This document shows positions 12,462 to 22,965 of a stretch of DNA of 64,000 bases, one piece after another. Location of the stretch: positions 14,977,495-15,041,494 of the forward strand of contig CM073328.1 in the NCBI GenBank assembly GCA_037043015.1, written 5' to 3'. Positions within the stretch are counted from its first letter, which is position 1. Each line of letters starts with the position of its first letter. The notes beneath the pieces were generated by a model, which saw only the letters and a list, made by a program, of their open reading frames with translations, did no database searches and was not told the origin of the DNA. Source of the DNA: Bryum argenteum (taxonomy: Eukaryota > Streptophyta > Bryopsida > Bryales > Bryaceae). Position numbers and translations under genes: made by a program.

Positions 12462-13309
12462 TAATATGCGGCAATAATCAATCAATAAAGACACACCCTA
12501 ATTAATCATATTTTTTTAGTGAAGGAGCAATGGAGGGCTTTCGAATATTTGAGGGCTCTCATGTAGGGTTCGGGAATTAATATCATCCTTGGTGGCTAAT
12601 ACCCTAGAGTTCCCTTGTACAATCAGTTTTAGGTGAAACTATCCCGGCAATTGTCTCACTTTATACCGAGAATAGAAAATTCTGTTTTCTCAAGAATTAA
12701 CCGGCTAATGGGTTATTTCCATCGGCTGATAATGAACTAGCCGTCCGCTTTTCCTGATCATTGCTCTCATGTGCCAATAGGTACATTATAACAATGTCTC
12801 TGGATGCTGGAATTGCTGATCGAATGAGAGTCCCCATCGGAAGTATATATTTATAAAAGTAAGCCCACCCAAATAGAGGCCAAAGGACTTCACACCGTCA
12901 GAGTTTGAATCTTTGTAGCTTTTTTGTTGCGAATCCAAACGCTCAAAAATGTTAAAATGAAGCATTTGAGAAACTATACTTGCTTCTTGATGTGGTCAAT
13001 ATCAGAATTTAGAGAAGTTCATTCAAATGGCAATTTTCCTAATGGCATTCTCCTGTACCAGAATTTGTATCACTGGAGAAGCGTGGTATTATCATCGGGC
13101 TCTCCATCAGACCTCGTGGTATGAGACAACTCTCGGTGGAAATAATGGAAATAATGGTTGAGAGCCTCTTGTAAATACCACATTTTCACACTGGTGTTGA
13201 AACATCACCGCCACATTGTAACCTCACCCACTTCTGACCCGAATAAAATTCAAACTCACACATATTCGATCACTTTTGGTTACATTCTAGACTCTCTAAG
13301 AATGTCATT
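12462..13309. other. Spacer, possibly transcribed
   Basis: The sequence becomes less AT-rich toward 13.1 kb. I could not define an exon chain. It lies downstream of the candidate minus-strand exon at 13368-13600 and may contain its later exons or 3' sequence. Confidence 0.3.
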
Positions 13310-13367
13310 TCAACAGAATTGAGGAGGGTGTTTGCAAGTAAGTGTAAGGGAGGTGAAGAGTTTGCAC

Positions 13368-13600
13368 CTGTTAAACTCGGCGATCTGCTGGGGCTGGAAG
13401 AGCTTGCAGCCATTGAGAGCGGTGCGGACATGCTCCGGCAAGTGCCGAATCTCCGCCGTGGTGCCGTCCGGGAACGGTCGAAACTCCGCTCGTCGGGAAG
13501 CTTGGATGAGAGGGCAACGCCGCCAGCTTCGCAGTGGCTTCGGCTTGAATCCCTCGCCGTGGATCATCATCTGCACGTCTGGTTCCATCAAGTCTGTCAT
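13368..13600 (-). CDS. Candidate first coding exon of an unidentified gene
   Basis: This GC-rich island stands out from an AT-rich background. The minus frame opens with ATG at 13600 and reads MTDLMEPDVQMMIHGEGF, then a basic stretch (KPKPLRSWRRCP), then GCKLFQPQQIAEF. A plausible donor, AACAG|GTGCAA, follows at 13368/13367; without splicing the frame closes at 13310. I do not recognise the family. Several overlapping frames on both strands are also open here simply because of GC richness, so strand and frame are not certain. Following exons were not found. Confidence 0.35.
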
Positions 13601-13800
13601 TGTTGCTTCCTCGAATCGAACAGTTGCGTGTTGGATTCGACGAGGGGAGGCCTCGCTGCAATTCGCTGCTGCTGCTCTCTTCGGCGATGCTGACCCTGTC
13701 GGTGATGCCTGCCCCTAATATGATCACCCCATCATCCGTTTTAGATTCCTCTGCTCTTCGGTATCTTGACACAGTCACAGTCTTGTACATCAAACATGTA

Positions 13801-15220
13801 CATCAAACATGTAGTCTAGATTCGAGCATTCCCACGAGTATAAATGGTCCATTTGAAGCTTTTAGACTTTGTAATACTCAATTCTGATGTTGCTCAGCGT
13901 ACCAGAATAACAATTGAATTTTGCACATGTGAAACTTCAGTGTCTTGCGGCATGAAAGCGGCATAGAAAAGATGGTGAAATGGACGTCAAATAGGCAGAT
14001 TATGTGAAGCTGAATGACACACATAAATGCAACTAGTCTTCCTTCACATGAATCCATGTAACAAAATGGCAGATGTGATATTGCCAACAATAAAGAGTTC
14101 CACTCCTTCACGTCCTACTCTGTACTCAAATATCAAGACCGTGAATCTTGGTTAAGGTAAGTGAAATCACGAGCTAAATATTGATTGGAGATCATGTTTC
14201 CGGCGGTAACTCCTGAAACACGTGGCTCGACTGTGAAATTATGCCATGGTTTTTGGGTGCTAACTTCAAAACCATTGAATTGGAGGCTATGTCAGAGAAT
14301 GGGTAGATCGAATGTTGACAAAAAAAGAAAACTAATTGATTCTAGAGTGGAAAGTGACAAAAGGAAAACTGGTATACATTATGTAGCTTATGACAAGATA
14401 GAGTACTGAATGGTTGAGATGTTGCACAATCATGAAAAGCACACTACGATTCTCTCTGCACAATTACATGCAAAAATGGCCACTTCAATCGAAAACAACA
14501 ACTTCAATTTAGTGGAAATGAGGTCGTCTGAAACGAATTTGTGGCCGACAAACTTACCGACAGTGCTCTCTGTTTGAGTACTTACCGACATTGTGATCAG
14601 TTGGCGAGCGGAGACTGAGATATTCAAACCGCCGTCCTCACCTCATCCATATGTATGAGGTGAGAATTCTGCATGCCTGGAGCAGTATTACTATGACTAA
14701 TTAAGCAGATTCAGCTGAATTGTTTTTTGTCTTTCTTCCCCCGGTCCATTTCGCAGGACTAAAAGTGAGATCAGTGACCACGGCATGCAATTCTACAGCA
14801 TGAACGGAGAGAGCAAGAGGAGGTGGGGGAGCTGCAATTCTGAGAATTTAAGCGTCATCAGTTGGATTGTGTTGCCCTCTCACATCCTGAACCATCAAAA
14901 TGGCCCTTGAACTTAGTTTTCAAACGTTCAAATCAGTAAGTTGGGAGTAATACAAGGAAATTAACCCCTACAGAGAAGCTCTACAGTGACCTCTAGGACA
15001 GCCATGTCTGAAAATTCGCGAACATGTTTTTTACAAATTCAATTTTGGAAAACCCAAGAAGGGAACTTTTCTGATTACATCGGCTAGAAAGTAGAAACTA
15101 GTACTCTAGAGAGACATGATGGATAAACTCAGTTCCGGCAGGACCCTCACTTGACAACACAGTCTAATAAACTTGTTGATAACTAACCAAGCTCTAAAGT
15201 TTGGCTGAGGTGATAAACAG
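13801..15220. other. Spacer upstream of the candidate exon
   Basis: No gene is supported. Short frames at 14185-14409 (+) and 14430-14627 (-) have mixed composition but no motif I recognise. A tetrameric direct repeat CATCAAACATGTA occurs twice at about 13788 and 13801. Confidence 0.4.
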
Positions 15221-15454
15221 TAGTAGAAAACAACACCGAAAGTGATGTCTCTAGTGTCTCTAATGACTTGTCTGTAATGACACAGATTCTCTATTTTACC
15301 ATAGATAACCTAATCAATTATTACTATATAGCTTACTCAATTATCAAATAAAAGATAAGCAATGACTCTAATTTTTTTTTAAAAATGATGTCATTAGAAG
15401 CACAATTAAAGCAAGTACTCTTGTGTCATTACGGACAAGTCATTAGAGACATTA

Positions 15455-15576
15455 ACCCCAATTTTGTCAAAATGACATTATTCCAGTAAAGTAGTACGCC
15501 TTAACTTTCTGAAGTGCACTTCAAAAACCATGTGATGTAACAGAATGAAAATGTGATATTAGGAAAAATCAGTGAC

Positions 15577-15649
<73 letters not shown>

Positions 15650-15762
15650 GTATTACAAAAAATTTGTGATATTACATAATACACTACTCCGTATGAGCAC
15701 AAATGTATGATTTGGTGTAACAAAATGACAGATGACATAATGTCATTTTAACGAGAATAAGG
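15455..15762. mobile_element. Tourist/Harbinger-like MITE, family D, nested
   Basis: Ends are ACCCCAATTTTGTCAAAATG on the left and an inverted CATTTTAACGAGAATAAGGT on the right, flanked on both sides by TTA. TTA duplication plus this layout suits the PIF/Harbinger (Tourist) type. A diverged relative lies at 18726-18974 and another near 63697. It contains the TA microsatellite at 15582-15646. Confidence 0.6.
15582..15646. repeat. (TA)n microsatellite, about 65 bp
   Basis: An uninterrupted run of alternating T and A inside the nested MITE. Length is likely variable between individuals. Confidence 0.95.
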
Positions 15763-15803
15763 TTTAATGGAGAGGTCACTTATAGTGTTGTTTTCTACTA
15801 CTG

Positions 15804-17467
15804 TTGATCATTGGTCAAGCTGAACAGTTTGGAATTGGTTGATACTCCTCGTGAAAGCTAACTATTGTATTCATCATTAATTATGCAATACCCTATCAGC
15901 AACCTTAACTCATCATTGTGTGATTCCAAAACAGAGCATGAATGGGTGAATCCAAAAATTTACGAGAGACTTTAGATACTCGCCGATTGTTCCATTCTTG
16001 GGTGCTCCGGCTCTATAGACCCATTTTGATATTACCGTTGGTGAGGTCCTAGTGACGTTAAAACCGTCAAGTCAAGTTGAGCTATATCAAAATTCTTGCC
16101 TCCTCCATGATATTTGATCTCTCCAATGCAATTACGGTGTTCTGCCCTTGTCTTAGTGTGGACGAGGTCATACTACCAAAGAGCCCACCTACACGCATTG
16201 GCAAAGTTTTAACGAAATTGCAAATAAAGAGATTGTAAGAATTGCAACTCATCTTGATTTATTTTTTCTGACGCCGCCTTCGTGGAGTGTCTTTGATAAT
16301 TCAGTAAGCCACCACACTTCTTGAATAAAAAGTTTCAACTAGTCACCGAAACACTACAAATCGCTTTTTGCCCGTCTCTACTTCTAGTGATATAAAGACC
16401 TGATTTGTCATCCCAACAAAAATCGGAAATTTCTTGAACTTGGGACAATTGGTAAAACTACACCGGGTGGAAGAGGGAGCAAAAATAAAGTAATCGTCTT
16501 CAAGCGAAAGCAAACACTCCTGCATATTAATTGTTTCAAGTTCACCTTGCGAAATCACTAGCCAATGTTCACTAATAACATCATAACACATTATTATATT
16601 TATAATTTTTTTTCGTTTTTTTTTTCTAAAAAAATGTTCAATAAACGTACTATAGCATAATAGATTAGTAAAAAATTTAGGATAAAGTAAAAAATATGAT
16701 TAATTAATTTTTTTAATCATCGGAAGCACATTCAAAACACGCACTTTTTGTTACTATGGACAAGTCATTACAGATCTCACTTTTAGTTCCAATTTCTACT
16801 AGTATTTCAAGTTATTCTCAAATCGTTGAACCATGATGCTCACATTGTCGGCAAATCCACTCCAGCGCCATTGCGGAGCCATTGCACAACCGTTGTGGCA
16901 ACAGTCCCATGAAACAAACAACCAAAAAAAGTGCTCCTAGCTGTGATACGCGATTGCATTAAAACGGCCCGCTCACGTTCAACAGTGCAACTCAATGACA
17001 ATTGAAACTCACTCGCAAAGCATCATGCACTTGCAACTTCAACCATAACAGTCAGGTTGCAAATTGTATGTCAAATTCTTTAATTACCATTTGCAATCAA
17101 ACGATCGGGATTGACACGCTGTCGGACTCTGACGAGTTAAATCCAAGTCATGTGCGATTCCGTAAAACGATGATGGAGCTAGAGTGGCTTGAACTTTTGG
17201 AGCAAGCCCTTCTCGCATACTTGGGCGTCTAAGTGTTAATGGAACTTACTACAACCCCATGGTTAACAGCAGTTTAGCCCATCATTTGGTATTTTAGGAC
17301 CAAGATTCTATAATTTTCATTGTTAGATCAAGTGGACGAGCAATCTCTTGTTTGATTTGCAACAAAACAATACACCATTTTGACTTAAAATTTATAATAT
17401 GTAATTGCAACCTTGCAACAACTTGACTCCTTCAGAAGTGGGGAAAATTCTTTGAATCATAGAACTC
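15804..17467. other. Gene-poor spacer
   Basis: No gene is supported. Around 16715-16770 there is a block (TTACTATGGACAAGTCATTAC) related to the inner part of the foldback at 15221-15803, so part of this spacer is another diverged copy. Open frames at 16343-16591 (-) and 17002-17232 (+) show no known motif. Confidence 0.45.
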
Positions 17468-17471
17468 TTAA

Positions 17472-17833
17472 CCCTTAAATGCCCATGGGGTGTGAAACGG
17501 GCAGCCCAAAATTGGATCACAACATCTTTTGGACTTGGGCATCATGAATAGTGCACTTTTTGAACAAGGGCATCATGAATGCACCAATCAATGATGAGCT
17601 TGCAACCTCCTACAAGGTTATGTACAACCCCAACCTCGCTACCGCAATCCTTTCAAAGCACAAAATCACTCATACAAATTGTGATTTGAATTGTGAAATT
17701 TCACTTTTTTAATGCATCACAAGAAGGTGACCAGTTTGACATCAAAATATAAGTGAAAAGTTGAGTACAGTGAGAGCTACAGAGAAGATTCCGTTGGAAG
17801 GTGACCCCTCGGGTCACCTTGGGCGTTTAAGGG
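17472..17833. mobile_element. 362-bp TTAA-flanked MITE, family G
   Basis: TTAA at 17468-17471 and 17834-17837 flanks inverted ends CCCTTAAATGCCC and GGGCGTTTAAGGG (one mismatch). A homologous but end-eroded copy lies at 32546-32896 (shared CATCTTTTGGACTTGGGCA and ATGAATAGTGCACTTTTTGA). A short internal hairpin, GGTGACCC/GGGTCACC, sits at 17800-17818. No coding capacity. Confidence 0.75.
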
Positions 17834-17954
17834 TTAACTCGAAGTATGGGCCTGGACATTGATGACTCCGCCGCAGATTCCATTAGCATTAGAAACCCTG
17901 AAGCATACTTATAGATCAATTGCCAATCTCAAAAACTCCTCCATCAAAATATGA

Positions 17955-18212
17955 ACTCAATTTGTTGGACGGTACATCATAGTCCACAAAACTATGGTGA
18001 GGTTCTTGGACCTCATTGTATAGGTACCTCAAAGCCCTTTGGAGATACCATGTACAATAAATAATGGCTAGGTAGGAACTAGCATAATATTCACCCTGAG
18101 GGGTCGCAATTAATGTGATGACCTATAGGCATATATTGAAGTATAGGTCGAAGGAACACTCTGTTCACGCCCACCTCTCCACCTCTAAATAGGTTGGAGT
18201 TGCTCTTCTTCT
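17955..18212 (-). repeat. Dispersed repeat family C, copy 1
   Basis: In minus orientation this carries the family C landmarks: an AACTCCAACCTATTTAGAGG start, a GCTAGTTCCTACCTAGCC block, then CAAAGGGCTTTGAGGTACC, then a CCATAGTTxxxxGACTATG inverted motif. Other copies are at 23700-23930, 24965-25215 and 25730-26060. The class is not determined. Confidence 0.6.
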
Positions 18213-19540
18213 TGGACGGTATGTCCGAGGTCGATGTTCTGACCACACCCGGAAGTAAAGTGGGAAGCGCTTCGAGAACAGTTCTTTGTGTCACCAATCA
18301 GTCCCCACAGTCCGATCCAGAACGTCGAGAACGTGGATGAACATCCAAATATGAAATCGAAATGGAGTACCAGATTCTTGTCAAAGCGCATGTCCTGGAG
18401 ATGAAGGTATGGACTCGATTCGATGCCCGCACTGTCGGTAGGTGCGGTATTCAAGCACATGCAGTAGAATTTCGGATTTGCCAGACCGAGTTCCAAATCA
18501 TATCCAGGGATGTAGAACAGGTGCACACAATCCGCAGTGCTGCCATTCCGTAGAGTCGATTCGGCTTCGACGAAGTGGTGGTAGAATGTTGAGCATGCTC
18601 AGGCTCTGATTAATGAATCACCAATGTGCTATACACGTATCATCAAAGAGTCTGTCGATGTCTCATCACCGGCGAAGAAATATTCAACTTGGCACTAGCA
18701 CCCCTAACTTCTTTATCAGATTGTAACCCCAATTTTGTTAAAATAACATTATTCCACTAAAATGGCACACCTCAACTTTCTGAACAGGAGGTCAAAAACT
18801 ATGCAAATAACAAAATTCGAATGTGATATTAGAAAAAATGAGTGACAATGTGTATGAAGAAGTGATATTATAAAAGTGTGACATTACAGAATACACCACT
18901 CCATATGAGCACAAATGTATGATCTAGTGTGACAAAATGGCACATGACACAGTGTCATTTTAACAAACTTGAGGTTTTTGTACACTGAAATTCTGATAGT
19001 TATCACTTTTTACGACTTGGTGATCGCGATCCATCTGCACTTAGCTCCATATCCGCAGAAATCGTGTGCAGAAGGCCACCAGTCTCACTAATCCATATCA
19101 CCTTCACGATCTGACGAGATTCCTTTTCGAACTGATTAGTGAAGTACGAACAATGCGTGTCTCGAAGACTTCCGCGAGCGGAGGGTCACCTTCATGATCT
19201 TGAAGGGCTCGATCTTGAGCTATCCATACTCCATACTTCATTGCAACTCTCGCTCGCTAATCTTGAAAGGGTGATCTTGATGCTCAGAATGCAATAAAAG
19301 GACTTGCGCATCATATCCCCATGAGCTTCGTCATCCTGCAAAATAATTTACATGTGTTCCAGCTCCTGACCTCAACAACGTGAATTTTCAAAAGGAGTTT
19401 GTAGCCAGTCTGGAAAGTAATCACGGCACTAACCTAACTTTTTTATTGTCTTGGTGCTATGGTACTCTAGATTAATGAACTAAGGGGAGCTCCAGTGCCG
19501 GGGGAGCTCCCAGAGTTTTTAGGGTTGAAACCCAAATGCA
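18213..19540 (-). pseudogene. Copy 1 of a diverged duplicated block, identity unknown
   Basis: This block and 19541-20880 are co-linear duplicates. Shared landmarks are CACTGTCGGTAG, AGGTGCACxCACAATCCGC, AATGTTGAGCATGCTCA, and GAGCTATCCATACTCCA. Reading the minus strand gives matching phrases such as IVKVIWISETGG here and IIKVMFSGKTGD in the other copy, so an old protein-coding gene is likely, but frames are interrupted in both. A MITE (18726-18974) is inserted in this copy. The protein family is not recognised. Confidence 0.4.
18726..18974. mobile_element. MITE family D, second copy
   Basis: The left end ACCCCAATTTTGTTAAAATA and right part CATTTTAACAAACTTGAGGT are inverted relative to each other and match the nested element at 15455-15762. 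Flanks no longer show a clear TTA duplication. It interrupts duplicated block copy 1. Confidence 0.6.
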
Positions 19541-20880
19541 ACTCAAAGTGTCACGTACAGCACAAAAGACCAAAACCATGGATCCCCTGAGTAATTTCTG
19601 AAGCTCGTACAGTAGTCAGATTTTCAGACTTCGAGAATCCAGTAGGTAATTGTAGCACATTCAAGGGGAGAAAATTCCACTTTGAGAACTCTGAACTCGA
19701 AGAAAGGAGCGTCGATTTTTGATTACTCCACCGCAGACTACTGTACCATCGAAACCCTGAAGCATTCCCACGGATCGACTCCCTGAATTGTGAACACGAT
19801 CCCGAGGTAGATGCTATGAGGGACCGAGTCGCACGGTGTCGATCTTCGACACCGGCATCCTGTATCATCGATCGATCAGTCCCAGCAACCCAAGCGAGAA
19901 GATCGAGAACGCGCAGTGCGACTGAAGATTGAACCGAAGGAGCCCAGGAATCTGGTCCGAGCGCGTGGTTCTGGAGAAGATTGGATCCGACGCCCGTCCG
20001 CACTGACGGTAAGATTCGATTCGACGCCTCCACTGTCGGTAGTTGTCGCAAGTGCAGACAACAAAGTAGCTAACGTGCACGACTGTAACTACTTTCTGAC
20101 CTACGAGATTTCGAATCCGCCCGACTGAGTTGCATGCGATACCCAGAATTTCAGGTGCACGCACAATCCGCGACACGAGGACTCGATTCAGCTAGAGTAC
20201 ACCAAGACAATAAACAGTCACCAGAACCGAATTGGTGGAAACTAAAGAGAATGTTGAGCATGCTCATGTGCCTCGACAGGCACTGAATATTGAATCACAA
20301 ATGTACATGTATCGTCTCATAACCGGCCAAATAATCAGACTAAGCTCTGGCTAACAACATTGACTTCTTCATCAAGTGTAGACAATGGAAGTCTGTGATT
20401 GTACTTTATCAGATTACAACTTGGTCCAGATCCATGTGCGCAAAGCTCATATCCTGATGCGACAGAATGATCACCAGTCTTACCACTAAACATCACCTTT
20501 ATGATCTTGTCCGCCACATCGAAGAATTCTCGAGCTATCCATACTCCACACTGCATCTGATTCAAGGTCTACTCGCACCCCTCAATCTTCGAAGTGCAAA
20601 AAAACAAGTCTGGATGCTCAAAATTCGACGAAAGGACTTTTACTCCGTAAGGAATTCGCAGTCCTCCCAGTTGCATAGGACCTTGCATATTCATATCAGC
20701 TCATGTGCCAGGCCTCGAAAAAGGTGATCCATCGAACCTTTCCCAGTCTGATTTTGAAGCCAATTTAGAGAAGTTGGAAGGTAATCAAGGCTGTCGATGT
20801 TTGATGAGTTGTTGGAGTTGAAGACTTTGGTGGACTTGCACGCCTTTCCCAAAAGGTTGTCCAAGTTTGAAGACAATCAT
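19541..20880 (-). pseudogene. Copy 2 of the diverged duplicated block
   Basis: This is the better preserved copy. The longest clean piece is 20335-20565 on the minus strand, reading CGVWIAREFFDVADKIIKVM and then GYELCAHGSGPSCNLIKYN. A GC-rich part at 19800-20060 is open in several frames. It lies just downstream of the USP/DHQS fusion gene on the same strand but shares no sequence with it. I cannot tell whether 20335-20565 is a live exon. Confidence 0.35.
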
Positions 20881-20927
20881 GGCGCTCTCAGGAAAAAAAA
20901 GGTGGAACTCGAAAAGGTGGGTGGAGA

Positions 20928-22673
20928 TTACGACCAGATGGCGTGAGTAGGCTCGGCAGAGCGCAAGCGAAGTAGCACGGGGTCGCCCACCCTGAGTCCC
21001 TTGATGGCCACCACGCCATGAACGGGGCTCTGGGCGCCATGGACAGGGAGACTGGGGGCGTGATGGCCGTGGTAGCTATGGTGGGGATGAAGAGCTGCAA
21101 CGGTGTCGGCGTGGTGGAGCAGCACGCTGTGACGACGCCCTTCGCACTGGGCCTCCACGAGCACGAGCGGCTTCTTGTGCGCGCCCGCATTCTCCACGCG
21201 AATGCTGCGGCACCGCCCCTGCGAGTCCACGGCCAGGACGCGCTGCTCAGGCTCCAGAAACGACAGCTTCATAACCATCTGTCCCTCCATGGCAATGTAC
21301 GAGTTCGGAGTCGCCGTGCTCAGCGTCGAGGACCCGCTCTGATTGTCGGTGTGCATCAGGAAGAGAGCCGTAGGGGCGGATCCCACCAGCAGCCCCTCGC
21401 CGGGTCGCAACGGTGACTGGAGCGTCAGCGTCATCGCCTCGCCCACTCCCCCCACCAACTTAATCCTCGCCATCGTCGCCTGCTGGAGAGGCTCCGGCTC
21501 GCCCGTGTCCGGAAGCGATGACGTCGAGTGGTGATGGCTGTGAAACGTCGGGCGCCGCGCGAACCCCCCTTCGCCAATACTAAACAGATCGTCACTCTCG
21601 TACCCAGAGCTCGGGGAACTCGTACTGACCCCGTCGTGACGCGCGGAGCCGTGGAAGATGCTGAAGAGGTCGTCGTCCAAACCATCCTCGGCGTTCGAGC
21701 TCGAGGTCATAGAAGACGCCCGCACGGAGGGCGTGCTCGCGGTGCTCGCGGCGCTCGTAGTGCTACGCTCGTCAGTTGTCGGTAGTTGCAGTCTCTCTAG
21801 TTTGGGAAACGCTTTCGGCACGGGCTTCCGTTTCGGCATCGTTTTGAGCGCGATTTCGAACTCGTCGATCTGATCACCGTAGCTCAGGACTGGCGCGCTC
21901 TGCGGAATCACCGATGTCGGAGACGGGGGCTCGGGCACCCATTTCATGGTGGGGCGAATCACGTCGACGCCGCCGCTTCGTCGCATGCGAGTAACATCGC
22001 AGGTGAGATTGGTAGCATAAAATGTCCGATGCCGATTCTTCATGCTCCTGTCAAGCACGACATGACTCGCGCTTAACTTGAAAGCCTCCCTACCGATCGC
22101 GACTTCGATCCGTGGAGCGGCTTTCACCGTCACTTGCAACGTGACGCCCCCTTCCTCACACCGACGCTCCAGTCCCGGAAACGACCTCCACGCCTCCATC
22201 CTCTGCTGGACCTCCTCCTCGACCGCCTTCTGGTTTCCCGTCTCCCCGATCCTCACCCGGTACCCCAACGGCCCACGCACGGAATCTATTATCGACACAA
22301 TCGCCAGCACGTCCCCGCGCTTCAGCACATTCTCCATCGCCCACACAATCCCAGTGTGAGAAACCTCCTTCACGCTCCCATCGAACGCCACCATCACCAC
22401 GCTCTGGCCCTCGCGGCGACCACCATCACCCCCCAAGTTCAACGTTAGCGAGCTCTCAGCGCTATCAAACGATGCGCGCGGGCTCGAATCTCGACTCTCC
22501 CCGGAGTAGCTCGTCGGGAGCGGCGGAGGCTTGAGCAGTCCCAAAAAGTTTCGAAACGGCGACGCTCCCGAGCCGATAGTACTCTGCGCCACCCGCAACG
22601 TCGGCGCACACGCGCCGTGGAACTCGTCTTCTATCTCCCTCCTCGCCACTGCCATGGTGAGCACCCCCGCCAT
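20928..22673 (-). CDS. Intronless fusion: universal-stress-like domain + class II DHQ synthase C-terminal domain
   Basis: The ATG at 22673 gives 581 residues; a second ATG follows six codons later. Residues about 91-242 match the universal-stress/adenine nucleotide alpha-hydrolase-like domain found at the N terminus of some plant receptor-like cytoplasmic kinases: VVMVAFDGS strand, GIVWAMENVLKRGDVLAIV helix-strand, SASHVVLDRSMKN near its end. Residues 243-400 are a low-complexity Ser/Thr/Pro/His linker with acidic DDLFSI repeats. Residues about 402-571 resemble the C-terminal half of class II 3-dehydroquinate synthase (archaeal type, also present in plants): GEGLLVGS, ALFLMHTDN, KPLVLVEAQ, GLRVGDPVLL. 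The N-terminal catalytic half of that enzyme is absent, so enzyme activity is doubtful. No kinase domain is present. The gene is strongly GC-rich. Domain identities are by eye; the function of the fusion is unknown. Confidence 0.85.
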   Translation of the reverse strand: MAGVLTMAVARREIEDEFHGACAPTLRVAQSTIGSGASPFRNFLGLLKPPPLPTSYSGESRDSSPRASFDSAESSLTLNLGGDGGRREGQSVVMVAFDGSVKEVSHTGIVWAMENVLKRGDVLAIVSIIDSVRGPLGYRVRIGETGNQKAVEEEVQQRMEAWRSFPGLERRCEEGGVTLQVTVKAAPRIEVAIGREAFKLSASHVVLDRSMKNRHRTFYATNLTCDVTRMRRSGGVDVIRPTMKWVPEPPSPTSVIPQSAPVLSYGDQIDEFEIALKTMPKRKPVPKAFPKLERLQLPTTDERSTTSAASTASTPSVRASSMTSSSNAEDGLDDDLFSIFHGSARHDGVSTSSPSSGYESDDLFSIGEGGFARRPTFHSHHHSTSSLPDTGEPEPLQQATMARIKLVGGVGEAMTLTLQSPLRPGEGLLVGSAPTALFLMHTDNQSGSSTLSTATPNSYIAMEGQMVMKLSFLEPEQRVLAVDSQGRCRSIRVENAGAHKKPLVLVEAQCEGRRHSVLLHHADTVAALHPHHSYHGHHAPSLPVHGAQSPVHGVVAIKGLRVGDPVLLRLRSAEPTHAIWS

Positions 22674-22867
22674 CGCCACCACTCTAAACAAACACCATCG
22701 AGCTAGAATCCAACGAAATCTCGAGCTTTCTTGAATCCTTCTGATCTACGCATCGAATCACGCGAAGATCCGCCTGCAGACTATCTCGAAGAATCCCCCC
22801 ACCCGAAATCCTGGACGCGCCCAAGACCCAAAACCTTCCTCAATAGTGGGACACTAACTTTTGCATT

Positions 22868-22965
22868 CTATACACTATGACCACCAGCCACAGGGAGAAC
22901 CCAAGTTTTGTATTCTATACACTATGACCACCAGCCATAGAGAAGGTACTGCTGAAGGGGTTACT
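22868..22965. repeat. Tandem duplication of about 50 bp upstream of the fusion gene
   Basis: A unit containing ATTCTATACACTATGACCAC is repeated head to tail, about 190 bp upstream of the fusion gene start, in its likely promoter or 5' leader. Confidence 0.75.

Larger units (their letters stand above)
15221..15803. mobile_element. Foldback element carrying a nested MITE
   Basis: Inverted ends CAGTAGTAGAAAACAACAC (left) and GTGTTGTTTTCTACTACTG (right) are perfect over 19 bp. A second inverted pair lies inside (TAATGACTTGTCTGTAATGAC against GTCATTACGGACAAGTCATTA). The ends resemble the CACTA-like CASTAGTAGAAA termini of plants. The element is interrupted by another MITE at 15455-15762. Confidence 0.7.

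Noticed and set aside
2874-17833. CCCCTAAA motifs as interstitial telomere repeats (plant telomere is CCCTAAA)
   Set aside because: The motif never occurs in tandem; it always sits once at element ends next to TTAA.
21018-22734. Several long plus-strand and alternative minus frames over the fusion gene
   Set aside because: High GC content keeps many frames open; only the 581-codon frame shows domain motifs.
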